DNA from: Candidatus Izimoplasma sp. ZiA1
Lineage (GTDB): Bacteria; Bacillota_I; Bacilli_A; Izemoplasmatales; Izemoplasmataceae
Length of the DNA stretch: 64,000 nt
Direction of reading: 5' to 3'
NCBI GenBank assembly: GCA_002285055.1
Contig: NQYJ01000012.1
Span: 1-64,000 of the forward strand
The notes under the pieces are model-generated. The model made no database searches, had not been told where the DNA came from, and saw nothing but the letters and a program-made list of their open reading frames with translations. How positions within the stretch are numbered: position 1 is the first letter of the stretch; every line of letters begins with the position of its first letter. Below, piece by piece: positions 1 through 8,622 of the stretch. A program made the translations under genes and the position numbers.

Positions 1-334
1 ATATATCTGATAAAAGATCATTCTGATAATAAAAATAAGCATTTATAGCTTCTTTAAGATATTCATGATCTTTAATAGATACATTAAAACAATCTTCATT
101 TACATTTAATCTCTCAAAGATTTTTTTTACTAAATAGTGGTTGGGAATAATCTGGTTATTCTCAATTTTAGATAGATAACTAATGCTACATATCCCTTCA
201 GATAGCTTTTCTTGTGTTACATCTTTTATAATTCTTTGTTTTTTTATAAAAGATCCTATATCTTTCATTACCTGTCCATCAAGTATTTTATTCCTCTTTT
301 TAATGATTTTACTGTCTACACTTTTTACATTCAT
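1..334 (-). CDS. XRE-family helix-turn-helix regulator, C-terminus cut by window edge
   Basis: The minus-strand frame is open from an ATG at 334 to the window edge (111 codons, no stop). Residues about 24-75 look like a Cro/CI-type HTH: an IGSFIKKQR helix, then TQEKLSEG, then the recognition-helix pattern SYLSKIENN. What follows resembles the start of a helical (TPR-like) domain, as in Rgg/PlcR-type peptide-responsive regulators, but too little is visible to assign a ligand. The start has GAGGTGA four bases upstream. The short plus-strand frame at 183-374 is antisense to it and looks spurious. Confident on HTH family, not on role. Confidence 0.75.
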   Translation of the reverse strand, partial: MNVKSVDSKIIKKRNKILDGQVMKDIGSFIKKQRIIKDVTQEKLSEGICSISYLSKIENNQIIPNHYLVKKIFERLNVNEDCFNVSIKDHEYLKEAINAYFYYQNDLLSDI

Positions 335-463
335 CTCCTCACCTCATAATCATTCTAATATAATAAATATATAATTATTCGAGTTTACTATTGAAAAAAA
401 ATTATATTAGTTTTACTTGTTATCAATGAAATACATATATATAAATATGTAATCATTTAACTA

Positions 464-488
464 CAAAAAAAAGAGACAAAATGTCTCT
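464..488 (-). terminator. Rho-independent terminator after nth
   Basis: Stem AGAGACA/TGTCTCT (472-478 with 482-488), 3-nt loop, followed on the minus strand by a run of eight T (464-471). It overlaps the nth stop codon and ends the dnaD-nth transcript. Confidence 0.85.
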
Positions 489-1110
489 ATATATTTGGAA
501 AGCGACATATATGTCTTAATTTGCACTGTTCACACTTTGGATTTCTTGCTGTACAATGATATCTTCCAAAGAAAATGAACTTATGATGTGTTTCACTCCA
601 CTTGTTTTGCGGTATTTTTCTCATTAATTTTTTTTCAACTTGCAAAACTGAATCAGTATTATATGCAAGTTTTAGTCTTTTGCTTACTCGATCAACGTGT
701 GTGTCAACTGCGATCCTAGGAACATTAAACCAAACGCTTAAAACGACGTTAGCAGTCTTTCTACCAACACCTGGTAGACTTTCTAGTTCTACTTGGCTTG
801 ATGGTACTTTAGAATCAAACTGGTCAACTAGCATAACACACATTTTTTGTAAGTTATTAGCTTTGTTTTTATATAGTCCGATTCGTTTTAAATCCATTTC
901 TAACTCTTTAATATCTGCATCAATATAATCCTGTGGCGTTTTATATTTTTTGAATAAGTTATGTGTTAGTAAATTGACTGACTTATCTGTAGTTTGAGCA
1001 CTTAGCATTACCGCTATTAAAAGTTCTAAACTGTTTGTGTGATTTAACTCGCACTCTGCATCAGGAAACATTTCGTTTAAAACGCTTAATATTTCTTTTA
1101 CTCTTTCCAT
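487..1110 (-). CDS. nth: Endonuclease III (DNA glycosylase/AP lyase)
   Basis: Base-excision repair enzyme that removes oxidised pyrimidines and cleaves the abasic site. The 207 residues match the usual length. The helix-hairpin-helix LPGVGRKTA spans residues 112-120, with K118 as the Schiff-base lysine, and VDTHVDR carries the catalytic Asp at D136. The 4Fe-4S ligands are intact at C186, C193, C196 and C202 in the canonical C-x6-C-x2-C-x5-C spacing. The ATG at 1110 lies inside the end of dnaD (13-bp overlap), so the genes are translationally coupled. The dnaD-nth order is the one found in Bacillus. Confidence 0.97.
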   Translation of the reverse strand: MERVKEILSVLNEMFPDAECELNHTNSLELLIAVMLSAQTTDKSVNLLTHNLFKKYKTPQDYIDADIKELEMDLKRIGLYKNKANNLQKMCVMLVDQFDSKVPSSQVELESLPGVGRKTANVVLSVWFNVPRIAVDTHVDRVSKRLKLAYNTDSVLQVEKKLMRKIPQNKWSETHHKFIFFGRYHCTARNPKCEQCKLRHICRFPNI

Positions 1111-1733
1111 ATTTTATTAAAGTCCTTAAGTACACTATTTTTTTGTCTTTTAAAATCATCTTTATATGATTTGTTAAGTAATAGATTATCAATATATTTC
1201 ATTGAAACTTTATTATTCTTCATTGCAACTAATAACGCTTCTTCAATTTGCTCTTTTGTGTAATTATCTTCTGATAACCATTTAGTTATAATTTGAATAT
1301 CTAAAACACTTAGTGGTTTTTTTAGTTCTGTTTCTAGCATATCTACTAAATCAGATTCCATAACCTTTTTAGTACTGCTTTGCTCTTTTTGTTTTAATTC
1401 AAATTCAATCATGAGGATTTTTTCAATAAAGAAATCTAGATTAAAACTCTCTGATTCTTTCCCGTTTTTTAATTTAATAAGTTCAAATTTTACATATCCT
1501 TTAGCAGTTAAGTTATCTAATTTATTAGCGGTCTTAGTTTTTGTCAGTGAAAGAATTTTTGATAGTTTTTCTGGGTTTATAAAAGTGATCCCTCTTTTTA
1601 AAAGAGAGTGTAACTTAATGATTATAACTGCATCTATTTCATCTAAATCCATTTTGTAGTAATTGTTTAACACAAGTTCATTAAAATCAATTATGTTTTT
1701 TTTCATTAATAATTTTATATCTTCTTTTTTCAA
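1098..1733 (-). CDS. dnaD: DnaD-like primosome protein
   Basis: Helicase-loading protein acting with DnaB and DnaI, both encoded near 35-37 kb. The N-terminal part (about residues 20-100) has the winged-helix oligomerisation domain pattern, with LTKTKTANKLDNLTAKGYV as the helix-wing region. Residues about 125-195 form the DnaD C-terminal domain (LSVLDIQIITKWL...YTKEQIEEALLVA). The terminal YxxxIxxxW motif is only partly kept, as KYIDNLLLN, without the Trp. The start is TTG at 1733, backed by AGGTGAG six bases upstream; the next ATG is nine codons in and lacks such a site. 211 aa, downstream of an extended -10 promoter. Confidence 0.9.
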   Translation of the reverse strand: MKKEDIKLLMKKNIIDFNELVLNNYYKMDLDEIDAVIIIKLHSLLKRGITFINPEKLSKILSLTKTKTANKLDNLTAKGYVKFELIKLKNGKESESFNLDFFIEKILMIEFELKQKEQSSTKKVMESDLVDMLETELKKPLSVLDIQIITKWLSEDNYTKEQIEEALLVAMKNNKVSMKYIDNLLLNKSYKDDFKRQKNSVLKDFNKIWKE

Positions 1734-1758
1734 TTATCTCACCTGACCTTGTAAATTA

Positions 1759-1767
1759 ATTATATCA
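1759..1767 (-). promoter_or_regulatory. Extended -10 promoter for dnaD-nth
   Basis: On the minus strand TGATATAAT, an extended -10 (TGnTATAAT), lies about 26 bases before the TTG start of dnaD. No good -35 hexamer is visible 16-18 bases upstream. Confidence 0.6.
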
Positions 1768-1780
1768 TAATATGTGGTTT

Positions 1781-1808
1781 AAAAAAGATTATCAATGATA
1801 ATCTTTTT
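1781..1808 (-). terminator. Terminator after rnc
   Basis: Stem GATTATC (1787-1793) / GATAATC (1797-1803) with a 3-nt loop and T runs on both strands. It ends the plsX-rnc transcript just before the dnaD promoter. Confidence 0.8.
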
Positions 1809-1809
1809 A

Positions 1810-2499
1810 TTAAAATTTCAAGTGTTTCATTGCTAGCTTTTTAAGAGCTGCTTCAGCTGCGTTTTGCTCAGCTTCTTTTTTAGATTTACCTTGACCTTCA
1901 CCCATAACTATTCCGTCCATATAGACTCTAGTTATAAATGTTTTATTGTGTGAAGGACCCGATTCCATCACAACTTTATATTCAAGTGTTCTTTTATCAG
2001 ATTGAACTAATTCCTGTAAATGTGATTTATAGTCTACAAAATCATCTACTTTGTCAATTGATGATAACGGAACGACTATTTTATCAAATATTTTAGTTGC
2101 TTCAGCTAACCCTTTATCAAGATAAACTGCTCCAATTAAAGCTTCAAAAGCATCTGCTTGAAGAGCTATACGTTCTCTTCCGCCACTTTTTTCTTCACCA
2201 TGTCCAAGGAATAAATAGTCCTTCAAATTACATTCTTTTGCGTATTCAACTAGTGCACTTTCACAAACGTTTTTGGCTCTTGTTTTTGTTAAATCACCTT
2301 CATTAAAATCCTTAAATTTTAAATATAGATGTTTACCCATTAATAAATCTAATACTGCATCACCAATAAACTCAAGACGTTCATTGCTTTCTGTCTTGTT
2401 TTCATTAGCATAAGATGAATGTGTTAATGCAGTAATTAATAGTTGTTTATCATTAAAATCTAGGTCGAAATACTTTTCTAACTCTTTAGTTTCTCTCAT
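1810..2499 (-). CDS. rnc: Ribonuclease III
   Basis: Double-strand-specific endoribonuclease for rRNA processing and RNA decay. The signature NERLEFIGDAVLD starts at residue 39. The catalytic metal ligands are present: E43 and D47 in the signature, D116 and E119 in ADAFEALIGAVYLD. A double-stranded RNA-binding domain occupies about residues 156-226 and ends in the KSKKEAEQNAAEAALKKL helix. Length 229 is normal. Its ATG overlaps the plsX stop by four bases (ATGA), so translation is coupled. Bacillus has fabD, fabG and acpP between plsX and rnc; here they are adjacent and acpP lies at 42.7 kb. Confidence 0.97.
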   Translation of the reverse strand: MRETKELEKYFDLDFNDKQLLITALTHSSYANENKTESNERLEFIGDAVLDLLMGKHLYLKFKDFNEGDLTKTRAKNVCESALVEYAKECNLKDYLFLGHGEEKSGGRERIALQADAFEALIGAVYLDKGLAEATKIFDKIVVPLSSIDKVDDFVDYKSHLQELVQSDKRTLEYKVVMESGPSHNKTFITRVYMDGIVMGEGQGKSKKEAEQNAAEAALKKLAMKHLKF

Positions 2500-3494
2500 T
2501 GAATATCATTTTCAATAATTGCGGTTACTTTTGTTAGTACGTCTTTTCTAACGATATTAGCTGCTTGTCTAATCCCGTTATAAAATCCAGTTTTTTTACT
2601 CGACCCTTGAGCTTTAACTACTACACCATTTAAACCATAAATCATTGCCCCACCGATTTCCTCTGGTGATAAACGATTTTTAAAATTTATAAGATTCTTT
2701 TTGCTTAAGAATGCTCCAATTTTACCAAAGAAGCCTTTTTTAACTTCTTGTTTTAGCATTTTTGATAAACCAATTGCTGTACCTTCAATAGTTTTCATTG
2801 CGATATTCATTGTGAAGCCATCGCTTATTAATATTTCACAAGGTGGATCTAATATTTCTTTAGGTTCTACATTACCATAAAAATTAATGTTTGGGTTTTC
2901 TTCAAAAAGTAAGGCAACTTCTTTATCAAGTTCTCTACCTTTACCTTTTTCAGTTCCAATATTCAATAATCCTACTTTAGGCTTTTTAATCCCTAAAACT
3001 TCTTGTGCATATACTACAGCAAAATAGGCTTGTTGAACCATAAATTCTGGTTTGATTTCAATGTTTCCACCTGCATCTAAAAGGATAGTTGTTCCTCCAT
3101 GGATATTAGGTATTAATGGAGCAATTGCTGTTCTCTTCATTTTTTTGATTCTTCCAACTAAAATATGAGCACCCGCAATCAAAGCTTGAGTTGCTCCACT
3201 ACATACAATAGCATCATTTTCTTTTGATTTAACACTGCTTAAAGCTTTAGCCATCGAACTATCACGATTACTTCTAATAGCTCTTATAGGATCTTTTTCA
3301 CCCATTCCTATGACACCAGTTGTTGGCACTACTTTAATTCTATTTGAATTGGTTAAGTATTTAGATACTTCATCAATGTCTCCATATAGTGTAATTTCAA
3401 TATCGTCAATATTTTCTATTGCTAACATTGCTCCTTCTACTTGTTCTTTAGGCGCGTAATCTCCACCCATTGCATCTACTGCGATTTTTATCAA
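2496..3494 (-). CDS. plsX: Phosphate acyltransferase PlsX
   Basis: Makes acyl-phosphate from acyl-ACP, the first step toward phosphatidic acid in most Gram-positives. The protein opens with the family N-terminus IKIAVDAMGGDYAPKE and keeps the SGATQALIAGA and RTAIAPLIP blocks. I chose TTG at 3494 as start: GAGGTGA sits at optimal spacing before it, and the product then begins M-I-K-I-A-V-D like known PlsX. GTG at 3503 and ATG at 3500 overlap or abut the Shine-Dalgarno site. Coupled to rnc by a 4-base overlap. With FakA nearby it suggests that both endogenous and imported fatty acids enter phospholipids through acyl-phosphate. Confidence 0.95.
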   Translation of the reverse strand: MIKIAVDAMGGDYAPKEQVEGAMLAIENIDDIEITLYGDIDEVSKYLTNSNRIKVVPTTGVIGMGEKDPIRAIRSNRDSSMAKALSSVKSKENDAIVCSGATQALIAGAHILVGRIKKMKRTAIAPLIPNIHGGTTILLDAGGNIEIKPEFMVQQAYFAVVYAQEVLGIKKPKVGLLNIGTEKGKGRELDKEVALLFEENPNINFYGNVEPKEILDPPCEILISDGFTMNIAMKTIEGTAIGLSKMLKQEVKKGFFGKIGAFLSKKNLINFKNRLSPEEIGGAMIYGLNGVVVKAQGSSKKTGFYNGIRQAANIVRKDVLTKVTAIIENDIQ

Positions 3495-3525
3495 AGTCAT
3501 CACCTCAAAAATATTATATCATATA

Positions 3526-5538
3526 TTAATCCAATTTCGTGTTTCTAAGTTCCTTTTTTAAGTATTTAAATATTGGTGTATATAGCTTATTGTAATAAGA
3601 GTTTTGGTCTGTTAATATTTCAATTGCGTCTTCTCTTGCCAATTCTAAAATTTTATAATCCTTTAGCAAGTCCGCTTTTAGAAATTTTAAGTCACCTGTT
3701 TGCTTAAACCCAAAGAACTCTCCTGGACCTCTTAGTCTTAAATCGTGTTCACTAAGAACAAAACCGTCATCCGTTTTTTCTAAGATTTCTAGACGTTCTT
3801 TTGCCTCTGTGTTTTTATTATACACAAGAAGAGCATTAGAAGGTTTTTCCCCTCTTCCAACACGACCTCTTAGCTGATGTAATTGGCTTAAACCAAATCT
3901 TTCAGCATCTAGAATAACGATTAAACTTGCGTTTTTATTATCCACACCTACTTCAATTACTGTCGTGGATACTAAGATATCAATTAGACCATTATTAAAG
4001 TTCTCCATTACGATATCTTTATCATCACTACTGATTTTGGAATGTATTAATCCAGTATTAAAGTCTTTAAATTGCTTTCTAAATGTTTGAAATACTTGTG
4101 AGGCATTGCTAAGATCTAAAGTCTCACTTTCAAGAATTAGAGGAGTTACAATATAGACTTGTTCTTTTTTAAGTAAGGTTTCATGAATTATATCATAAAC
4201 TAAATCCATTTCGTCTTTAGTAAATAATTTAGTGACTACTTTTTTTCTTCCCTCTGGTTTTTGTTTAATAATACTAACATCCATATCACCAAAGAAACTA
4301 ATAGCAAGGGTTCTTGGGATTGGTGTTGCACTCATATATAAAACATCAGGTAAAAACCCTTTTTCTCTCATTTTTTTTCTTTGATTAACTCCAAACCTAT
4401 GTTGTTCATCAGTAATTACAAAACCAAGATTATTATATACAACATCATCACTAAAAAGAGCATGTGTCCCAATAATTATCGTGTTTGGCTTAGTAATGAT
4501 TAAGTTTAATTTTTCAGTTCTTTCTTGTTTGCCAATCTTACCTGTTAACAATACGATGTTAACGTTTAAATTATTAAAATATTTTGTGAATGTTTGGTAG
4601 TGTTGTTTTGCTAGAATTTCAGTCGGAGCCATAAATGCAACTTGATATCCAGATAAAATAACTGCGTAAGCTGCAATACTAGCGACCACTGTTTTCCCAC
4701 TACCAGTATCACCTTGTAGTAATCTATTCATCATATAAGGAGACTTAATATCTTTAATTATTTCATTGACCATGTGTTTTTGATCATCAGTCAAAGTAAA
4801 TGGTAATTTTTTGATATATTCTCGTAAGGAATTAATATCATATTTCTTAATATTAACCTTTTTACTTTTAGCTTTTAATTTCATATAATTCATCTTCATT
4901 TGAAATTTAAAAAGTTCTTCATATTTAATCCTACGGTCAATATGTTTTAGATTGCTTAAATCACCAGGATTATGAACTATTTTGATTAGTTCCTCAAAGG
5001 TAATTAGTTTGTATTTATCAATTAAAGTTTGAGGTAAATCTTCTTTTAATAAATATGAATACTCAACTATTGCTGCTTGAACATATTTGTTAAACTGTTG
5101 ATCAGTTATGTTTTCTATATTATATATGGCTTCAATATGATCATGATAATTTTTAAGTAATTTTAGTGTTGTAGCATTAAAAGTGTATTTTTCTCTCTCA
5201 ATTTTTCCTGTAACTACTACTTCTTCAGAAACGTTAATCATTTTAGATAAATATTCACGATTAAAAATAACTACTGTAAAGATTCTTTCCTCAATATTGA
5301 TTTTAAATTGAAGCTTAGTTAAGTTTCTTCTAATAAAATGTACTATTGGTTTTGATATGACAGTACCTCTCAAAGTAACTGTTTCATTATCAATAGTGTC
5401 TTTTAATGTCTTTTGTTGATACACAACATAACGAGATGGGTATTTATACATCAAATCAAAACAATCGTAAATATTATTACGATTGAGTTTTTCTTTCATT
5501 CTAGGTCCAATTCCCTTAATACTTTCAAGTGTACTCAT
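3526..5538 (-). CDS. recG: ATP-dependent DNA helicase RecG
   Basis: Branch-migration helicase that remodels stalled forks and Holliday junctions. An N-terminal wedge/OB domain (about residues 50-150) is followed by a superfamily 2 helicase: Walker A GDTGSGKT near residue 275, the DEQH box near 376, and the conserved QLRGRVGRG block in the second RecA-like domain. Product 670 aa. Start taken as ATG at 5538, preceded by GTGGTGA; an upstream in-frame TTG at 5565 would add nine residues and has no ribosome site. Lies downstream of fakA, separated by a terminator hairpin. Confidence 0.96.
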   Translation of the reverse strand: MSTLESIKGIGPRMKEKLNRNNIYDCFDLMYKYPSRYVVYQQKTLKDTIDNETVTLRGTVISKPIVHFIRRNLTKLQFKINIEERIFTVVIFNREYLSKMINVSEEVVVTGKIEREKYTFNATTLKLLKNYHDHIEAIYNIENITDQQFNKYVQAAIVEYSYLLKEDLPQTLIDKYKLITFEELIKIVHNPGDLSNLKHIDRRIKYEELFKFQMKMNYMKLKAKSKKVNIKKYDINSLREYIKKLPFTLTDDQKHMVNEIIKDIKSPYMMNRLLQGDTGSGKTVVASIAAYAVILSGYQVAFMAPTEILAKQHYQTFTKYFNNLNVNIVLLTGKIGKQERTEKLNLIITKPNTIIIGTHALFSDDVVYNNLGFVITDEQHRFGVNQRKKMREKGFLPDVLYMSATPIPRTLAISFFGDMDVSIIKQKPEGRKKVVTKLFTKDEMDLVYDIIHETLLKKEQVYIVTPLILESETLDLSNASQVFQTFRKQFKDFNTGLIHSKISSDDKDIVMENFNNGLIDILVSTTVIEVGVDNKNASLIVILDAERFGLSQLHQLRGRVGRGEKPSNALLVYNKNTEAKERLEILEKTDDGFVLSEHDLRLRGPGEFFGFKQTGDLKFLKADLLKDYKILELAREDAIEILTDQNSYYNKLYTPIFKYLKKELRNTKLD

Positions 5539-5562
5539 ATTTATCACCACACCTAAATTATA

Positions 5563-5594
5563 CAAAAAAAATAGGGTATTTTACAATACCCTAT
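5563..5594 (-). terminator. Terminator between fakA and recG
   Basis: A 10-bp perfect stem ATAGGGTATT/AATACCCTAT (5571-5580 with 5585-5594), loop of 4, then eight T on the minus strand. It overlaps the fakA stop codon, so recG-plsX-rnc needs read-through or its own promoter. Confidence 0.88.
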
Positions 5595-7249
5595 TCAACT
5601 GCGATTATATAAGAATAAATATCTTGGTTCCCTTGGATTAATTCAACTTCAACTTCCGGGTACACTTCTTCAACAAATAACATAACTTGTTCAAGTTCTT
5701 TATCTTCAACACCCTTACCAATCATAACAGTAACTATTTCAGTATCTTCATCAATTAATTTTTTGAATAATTCGCTTACTGTAGCTACTCTATCAGTATT
5801 AGTAGTAACGATTTTACCGTTTAAAATTCCCATAAAATCATCTTTTTTAATGTTAAATCCATTAAATTCAGTGTCTCTGATTGCATAAGTCACTTCACCA
5901 CTTTTAACATGTGAAATTAAATCTTTCATTTCTTTAATGTTAGTTTCTAAATCTTGATTCATATCAAACATTGTTAAACTTGCATATCCTTGAGGGATAG
6001 TTTTAGCAGGAATAACTGTAACATCACGATCCTCAATAAACTTAGCAGCAGTTTCAGCACTTAATAACACATTACCATTATTAGGAATAATGATGATATG
6101 ATCAGCATTTAAACTTTCAACAGCATTTATAAAGTCTTCTGTAGATGGATTCATAGTTTGACCACCATCAATTACACAAGAAACTCCCATTTCTCTAAAA
6201 GTATTTTTTAGTCCATCACCATTAACAACAGTAATGATTCCATATTTTTCTTTACGATCACTTTGATAAACTGAATGATCATGACCACAGTCATGCCCTT
6301 CTTCTCCAGTGTGTAATAGCGTTTCAGTATGTTGTAAACTCATATTTTCAATTTTTAGTGTTGCAAAATTACCATATTGTTGTCCAAAGTTTAATACATC
6401 CCCTGGAGTTTTTGTATGAATATGAACTTTACAAATTTCTTCATCATTTACAATAACTAAACTATCTCCAAATCTTTGTAGACGTTTAGTGAATTTTTCT
6501 TTATTGAATTTGTCGCCATTTTTAAGTTGAATAATGAACTCTGTACAATAACCAAAATCAGTATCACCTTCATAAGTATCAAATTGGTTTGCCATTGATG
6601 CAACAGTTTCCATTTTTTGATCTTCAAAGATTTTTCCTTCAAGTGCTGCCATCATACCTTCAATAATAACTATAAAACCTGCTCCACCACTATCAACAAC
6701 TCCAGCTTCTTTTAAAACTGGTAGTAAATCTGGTGTACGGTCTAATGATTCATATGCTTCTTTTATATATATTTGAAGTAAGTCTTCTAAAGTAATGTCC
6801 TCAGTTACTGATTCGCTTGCTTTGTCAGCTGCTTCTCTTGCAACAGTAAGTATAGTTCCTTCTACAGGATTTATTACTGCTCCATATGCTTGTTTTACCC
6901 CTTGTTGTAAACCTTCAACAAAATCTTTAACAGTAGCCTCAGTTTTTTCTTTAAACACTTTAGCAAACCCACTAAATAATTGTGATAGTATAACCCCTGA
7001 ATTTCCTCTAGCTCCCATTAATAATCCACGTGATAATGTTTTTCCAATTTTATCAACAGATACATCGTCTAAAGCTTGAATAGCTTTAACACCCGACATC
7101 ATAGTTGATTGCATATTGCTTCCAGTGTCGCCATCTGGTACTGGGAAAACATTAAGTTCGTTAATTCGTTGATGATCATTTCTTAAATTTATTGTCCCAT
7201 TAGTGATCAATAATTTAAGTAAGTTACCATCAATCATAGTTGAGCTCAT
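5591..7249 (-). CDS. fakA: Fatty acid kinase catalytic subunit FakA (DAK2/YloV family)
   Basis: Phosphorylates fatty acids carried by a FakB partner to acyl-phosphate for PlsX/PlsY. The N-terminal DhaL-like domain has the Mg-ATP binding motif NVFPVPDGDTGSNM at about residues 28-41 and the GARGNSGVILSQLFSGF loop near 78-94. A DSGGAGF motif follows near 186. The C-terminal half is the family's DegV-like region. 552 aa, within the usual 545-555. No fakB and no asp23-type gene is present next to it, although asp23 usually precedes fakA in Firmicutes. Driven by a good sigma-A promoter at 7322-7350. Confidence 0.93.
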   Translation of the reverse strand: MSSTMIDGNLLKLLITNGTINLRNDHQRINELNVFPVPDGDTGSNMQSTMMSGVKAIQALDDVSVDKIGKTLSRGLLMGARGNSGVILSQLFSGFAKVFKEKTEATVKDFVEGLQQGVKQAYGAVINPVEGTILTVAREAADKASESVTEDITLEDLLQIYIKEAYESLDRTPDLLPVLKEAGVVDSGGAGFIVIIEGMMAALEGKIFEDQKMETVASMANQFDTYEGDTDFGYCTEFIIQLKNGDKFNKEKFTKRLQRFGDSLVIVNDEEICKVHIHTKTPGDVLNFGQQYGNFATLKIENMSLQHTETLLHTGEEGHDCGHDHSVYQSDRKEKYGIITVVNGDGLKNTFREMGVSCVIDGGQTMNPSTEDFINAVESLNADHIIIIPNNGNVLLSAETAAKFIEDRDVTVIPAKTIPQGYASLTMFDMNQDLETNIKEMKDLISHVKSGEVTYAIRDTEFNGFNIKKDDFMGILNGKIVTTNTDRVATVSELFKKLIDEDTEIVTVMIGKGVEDKELEQVMLFVEEVYPEVEVELIQGNQDIYSYIIAVE

Positions 7250-7321
7250 ATAATTTCCTCCGTTATCGTTTATTATGTCAATTAATTATTGTTTATTCTT
7301 TTATTAAAATATACTTTTCAT

Positions 7322-7350
7322 ATTGTATCATACTAAATATCTAAATGCAA
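7322..7350 (-). promoter_or_regulatory. Sigma-A promoter for fakA
   Basis: Minus strand TTGCAT (7345-7350), 17-bp spacer, TACAAT (7322-7327), with TG one base before the -10. It gives a 5' leader of about 65 bases. Confidence 0.75.
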
Positions 7351-7598
7351 GAATATACCATATAATTAGAATATCAAAGTATGAGTGTTTATTCATATAT
7401 AAAGCCATTTTCGAGCATATGTCAGACATGCTTATCAGCAAGTTATAATACAAAAACACCTATAAAACTTAGATATAGAAACAAATACTAAGTTCTATGT
7501 TATTTATCAAACTTGCTTGCAATTTAGTGATAAAAAAGATACTATAATATAGTACATATAGAAATTAACAAAAAAAAACAAAAAAATATATTTTTTAC
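7351..7598. other. Non-coding stretch between fakA and rpmB promoters
   Basis: About 250 bases with no plausible coding frame. Visible elements are a small inverted repeat AGCAT...ATGCT near 7415-7432, and a perfect 13-base palindrome ACTATAATATAGT near 7541-7553 that contains a TATAAT hexamer. Either could belong to a second rpmB promoter, an operator or a small RNA. No tRNA-like cloverleaf was recognised. Confidence 0.35.
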
Positions 7599-7626
7599 TT
7601 GCTTTTTTCAAATTTTATGCTAAAAT
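7599..7626 (+). promoter_or_regulatory. Promoter for rpmB
   Basis: TTGCTT (7599-7604), 16-bp spacer, TAAAAT (7621-7626), with TG one base before the -10. It lies about 40 bases before the rpmB start. Confidence 0.65.
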
Positions 7627-7668
7627 TATTAATGCTTGTGAAAGAGAAATCGAATGGAGGAATGTATA

Positions 7669-7863
7669 ATGGCTAGAGTATGTTACGCAACAGGTAAAAA
7701 AGGAATGAGTGGAAACAATCGTTCTCATGCCATGAATGCTTCAAGAAGAACGTGGAAAGCTAACTTACAAAAAGTTTCTATTATTGATGAAAATGGAGAA
7801 ATTAAAAAAGTTTTAGTTTCGACAAGAGCTTTAAGAAGTGGTTTAGTTAAACGCGCTAAATAA
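7669..7863 (+). CDS. rpmB: 50S ribosomal protein bL28
   Basis: Large-subunit ribosomal protein of 64 aa. It begins [12 protein letters not shown] and carries the diagnostic [15 protein letters not shown] stretch and [10 protein letters not shown] near the C-terminus. Start is the ATG at 7669, with GGAGG 7 bases upstream; a frame extending to 7654 would begin upstream of the ribosome site. Monocistronic, with its own promoter and terminator, on the opposite strand to its neighbours. In Bacillus it also lies between thiN and the asp23/fakA pair but reads differently. Confidence 0.98.
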   Translation: MARVCYATGKKGMSGNNRSHAMNASRRTWKANLQKVSIIDENGEIKKVLVSTRALRSGLVKRAK

Positions 7864-7874
7864 AGTACTATAAT

Positions 7875-7899
7875 GCCGATTATAGTATCGGCTTTTTTT
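7875..7899 (+). terminator. Terminator after rpmB
   Basis: Stem GCCGAT (7875-7880) / ATCGGC (7887-7892), 6-nt loop, followed by seven T. Confidence 0.9.
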
Positions 7900-7917
7900 A
7901 TGGCAATTTTGGAAATA

Positions 7918-7975
7918 TCCCCCCTCTTTAACAGTATTTCCCCCTCTTTTTTTATAAAATTAATCCCCCTCTTTT
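7918..7975. repeat. Three direct copies of TCCCCCTCTTT
   Basis: Copies at 7918-7929 (one extra C), 7939-7949 and 7964-7974, spaced 21 and 25 bases apart. The last two are also followed by a T-run and TATAAA. C-rich tracts are conspicuous in such an AT-rich genome. On the minus strand they read AAAGAGGGGGA, which resembles a ribosome site, but no start codon or frame follows. Confidence 0.7.
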
Positions 7976-7990
7976 TATAAAAAAACTTTT

Positions 7991-8020
7991 AAAAAAACAC
8001 TTTATTTAAAGTGTTTTTTT
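7991..8020 (-). terminator. Terminator after thiN (bidirectional)
   Basis: Stem ACACTTT (7997-8003) / AAAGTGT (8008-8014) with a 4-nt loop and A/T runs on both sides. It can stop the thiN transcript and back up the rpmB terminator. Confidence 0.8.
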
Positions 8021-8022
8021 TA

Positions 8023-8622
8023 TTATATTTTTTTAATTACTACTAAGATAAGACCTTTATCAAAACTCACGGTACCTGTTCCTTCATTAGAAATACAAAT
8101 CGGATCATCAATCAAAAACTCATGATTGATTAACTCATATTTAAATCCTTGTAAATTGAAGTTAAAAGTATCCTCGAGTGCAAAGAACGAAATATATTGA
8201 TTCTTTTCACTTATCTCATATTTTCCTTTACTCAAAACAAAAGTAATTTCAGTATCATTTTCCATAGTAATATTACCAAGTTTAAGTAATGAAAGATTTG
8301 CCAAGGTATGGTCTAATCTTTCACCAAGTCCTCCATAAATCAGAATTTCCTTAGGATCGAGTTTCAAAGCCTCTTTAATTGCTAAGTAAGTATCTGTATA
8401 ATCCTTAGTACTTGGGTACTTTAAAACATTTTTATGATTTAGGTAATATTCGTATGTTTCATCTAATGAATCAAAATCACCTAAAGCTAAATCAATTTTA
8501 ATGTCATTATCTATAAGAATTTTTAAAGCTTGATCTACTGCAATAATATATTCATTGTCTTCTTGATTATATAGAGTATTAACATCGTAATTAAGTGGAC
8601 CTGTAAATATTTTAACTATCAT
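8023..8622 (-). CDS. thiN: Thiamine diphosphokinase
   Basis: Converts thiamine to thiamine diphosphate using ATP. Family motifs are visible: GDFDSLDE near residue 48, PSTKDYTDT near 70 (in place of the common EKDxTD form), and GGLGERLDHTLANL near 96. 199 aa, slightly short of typical 210-215. Its ATG shares a base with the rpe stop codon. It is the last gene of rsgA-rpe-thiN, the order seen in Bacillus. No thiamine biosynthesis genes are in the window, consistent with a salvage lifestyle (inference). Confidence 0.93.
   Translation of the reverse strand: MIVKIFTGPLNYDVNTLYNQEDNEYIIAVDQALKILIDNDIKIDLALGDFDSLDETYEYYLNHKNVLKYPSTKDYTDTYLAIKEALKLDPKEILIYGGLGERLDHTLANLSLLKLGNITMENDTEITFVLSKGKYEISEKNQYISFFALEDTFNFNLQGFKYELINHEFLIDDPICISNEGTGTVSFDKGLILVVIKKI

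Noticed and set aside
183..374. 63-codon plus-strand frame
   Set aside because: Antisense to a clear HTH gene (1-334) with a proper ribosome site; composition is not protein-like.
7250..7668. tRNA or 4.5S RNA gene in the rpmB upstream gap
   Set aside because: No GTTCRA T-arm, cloverleaf or conserved SRP RNA loop could be made out.
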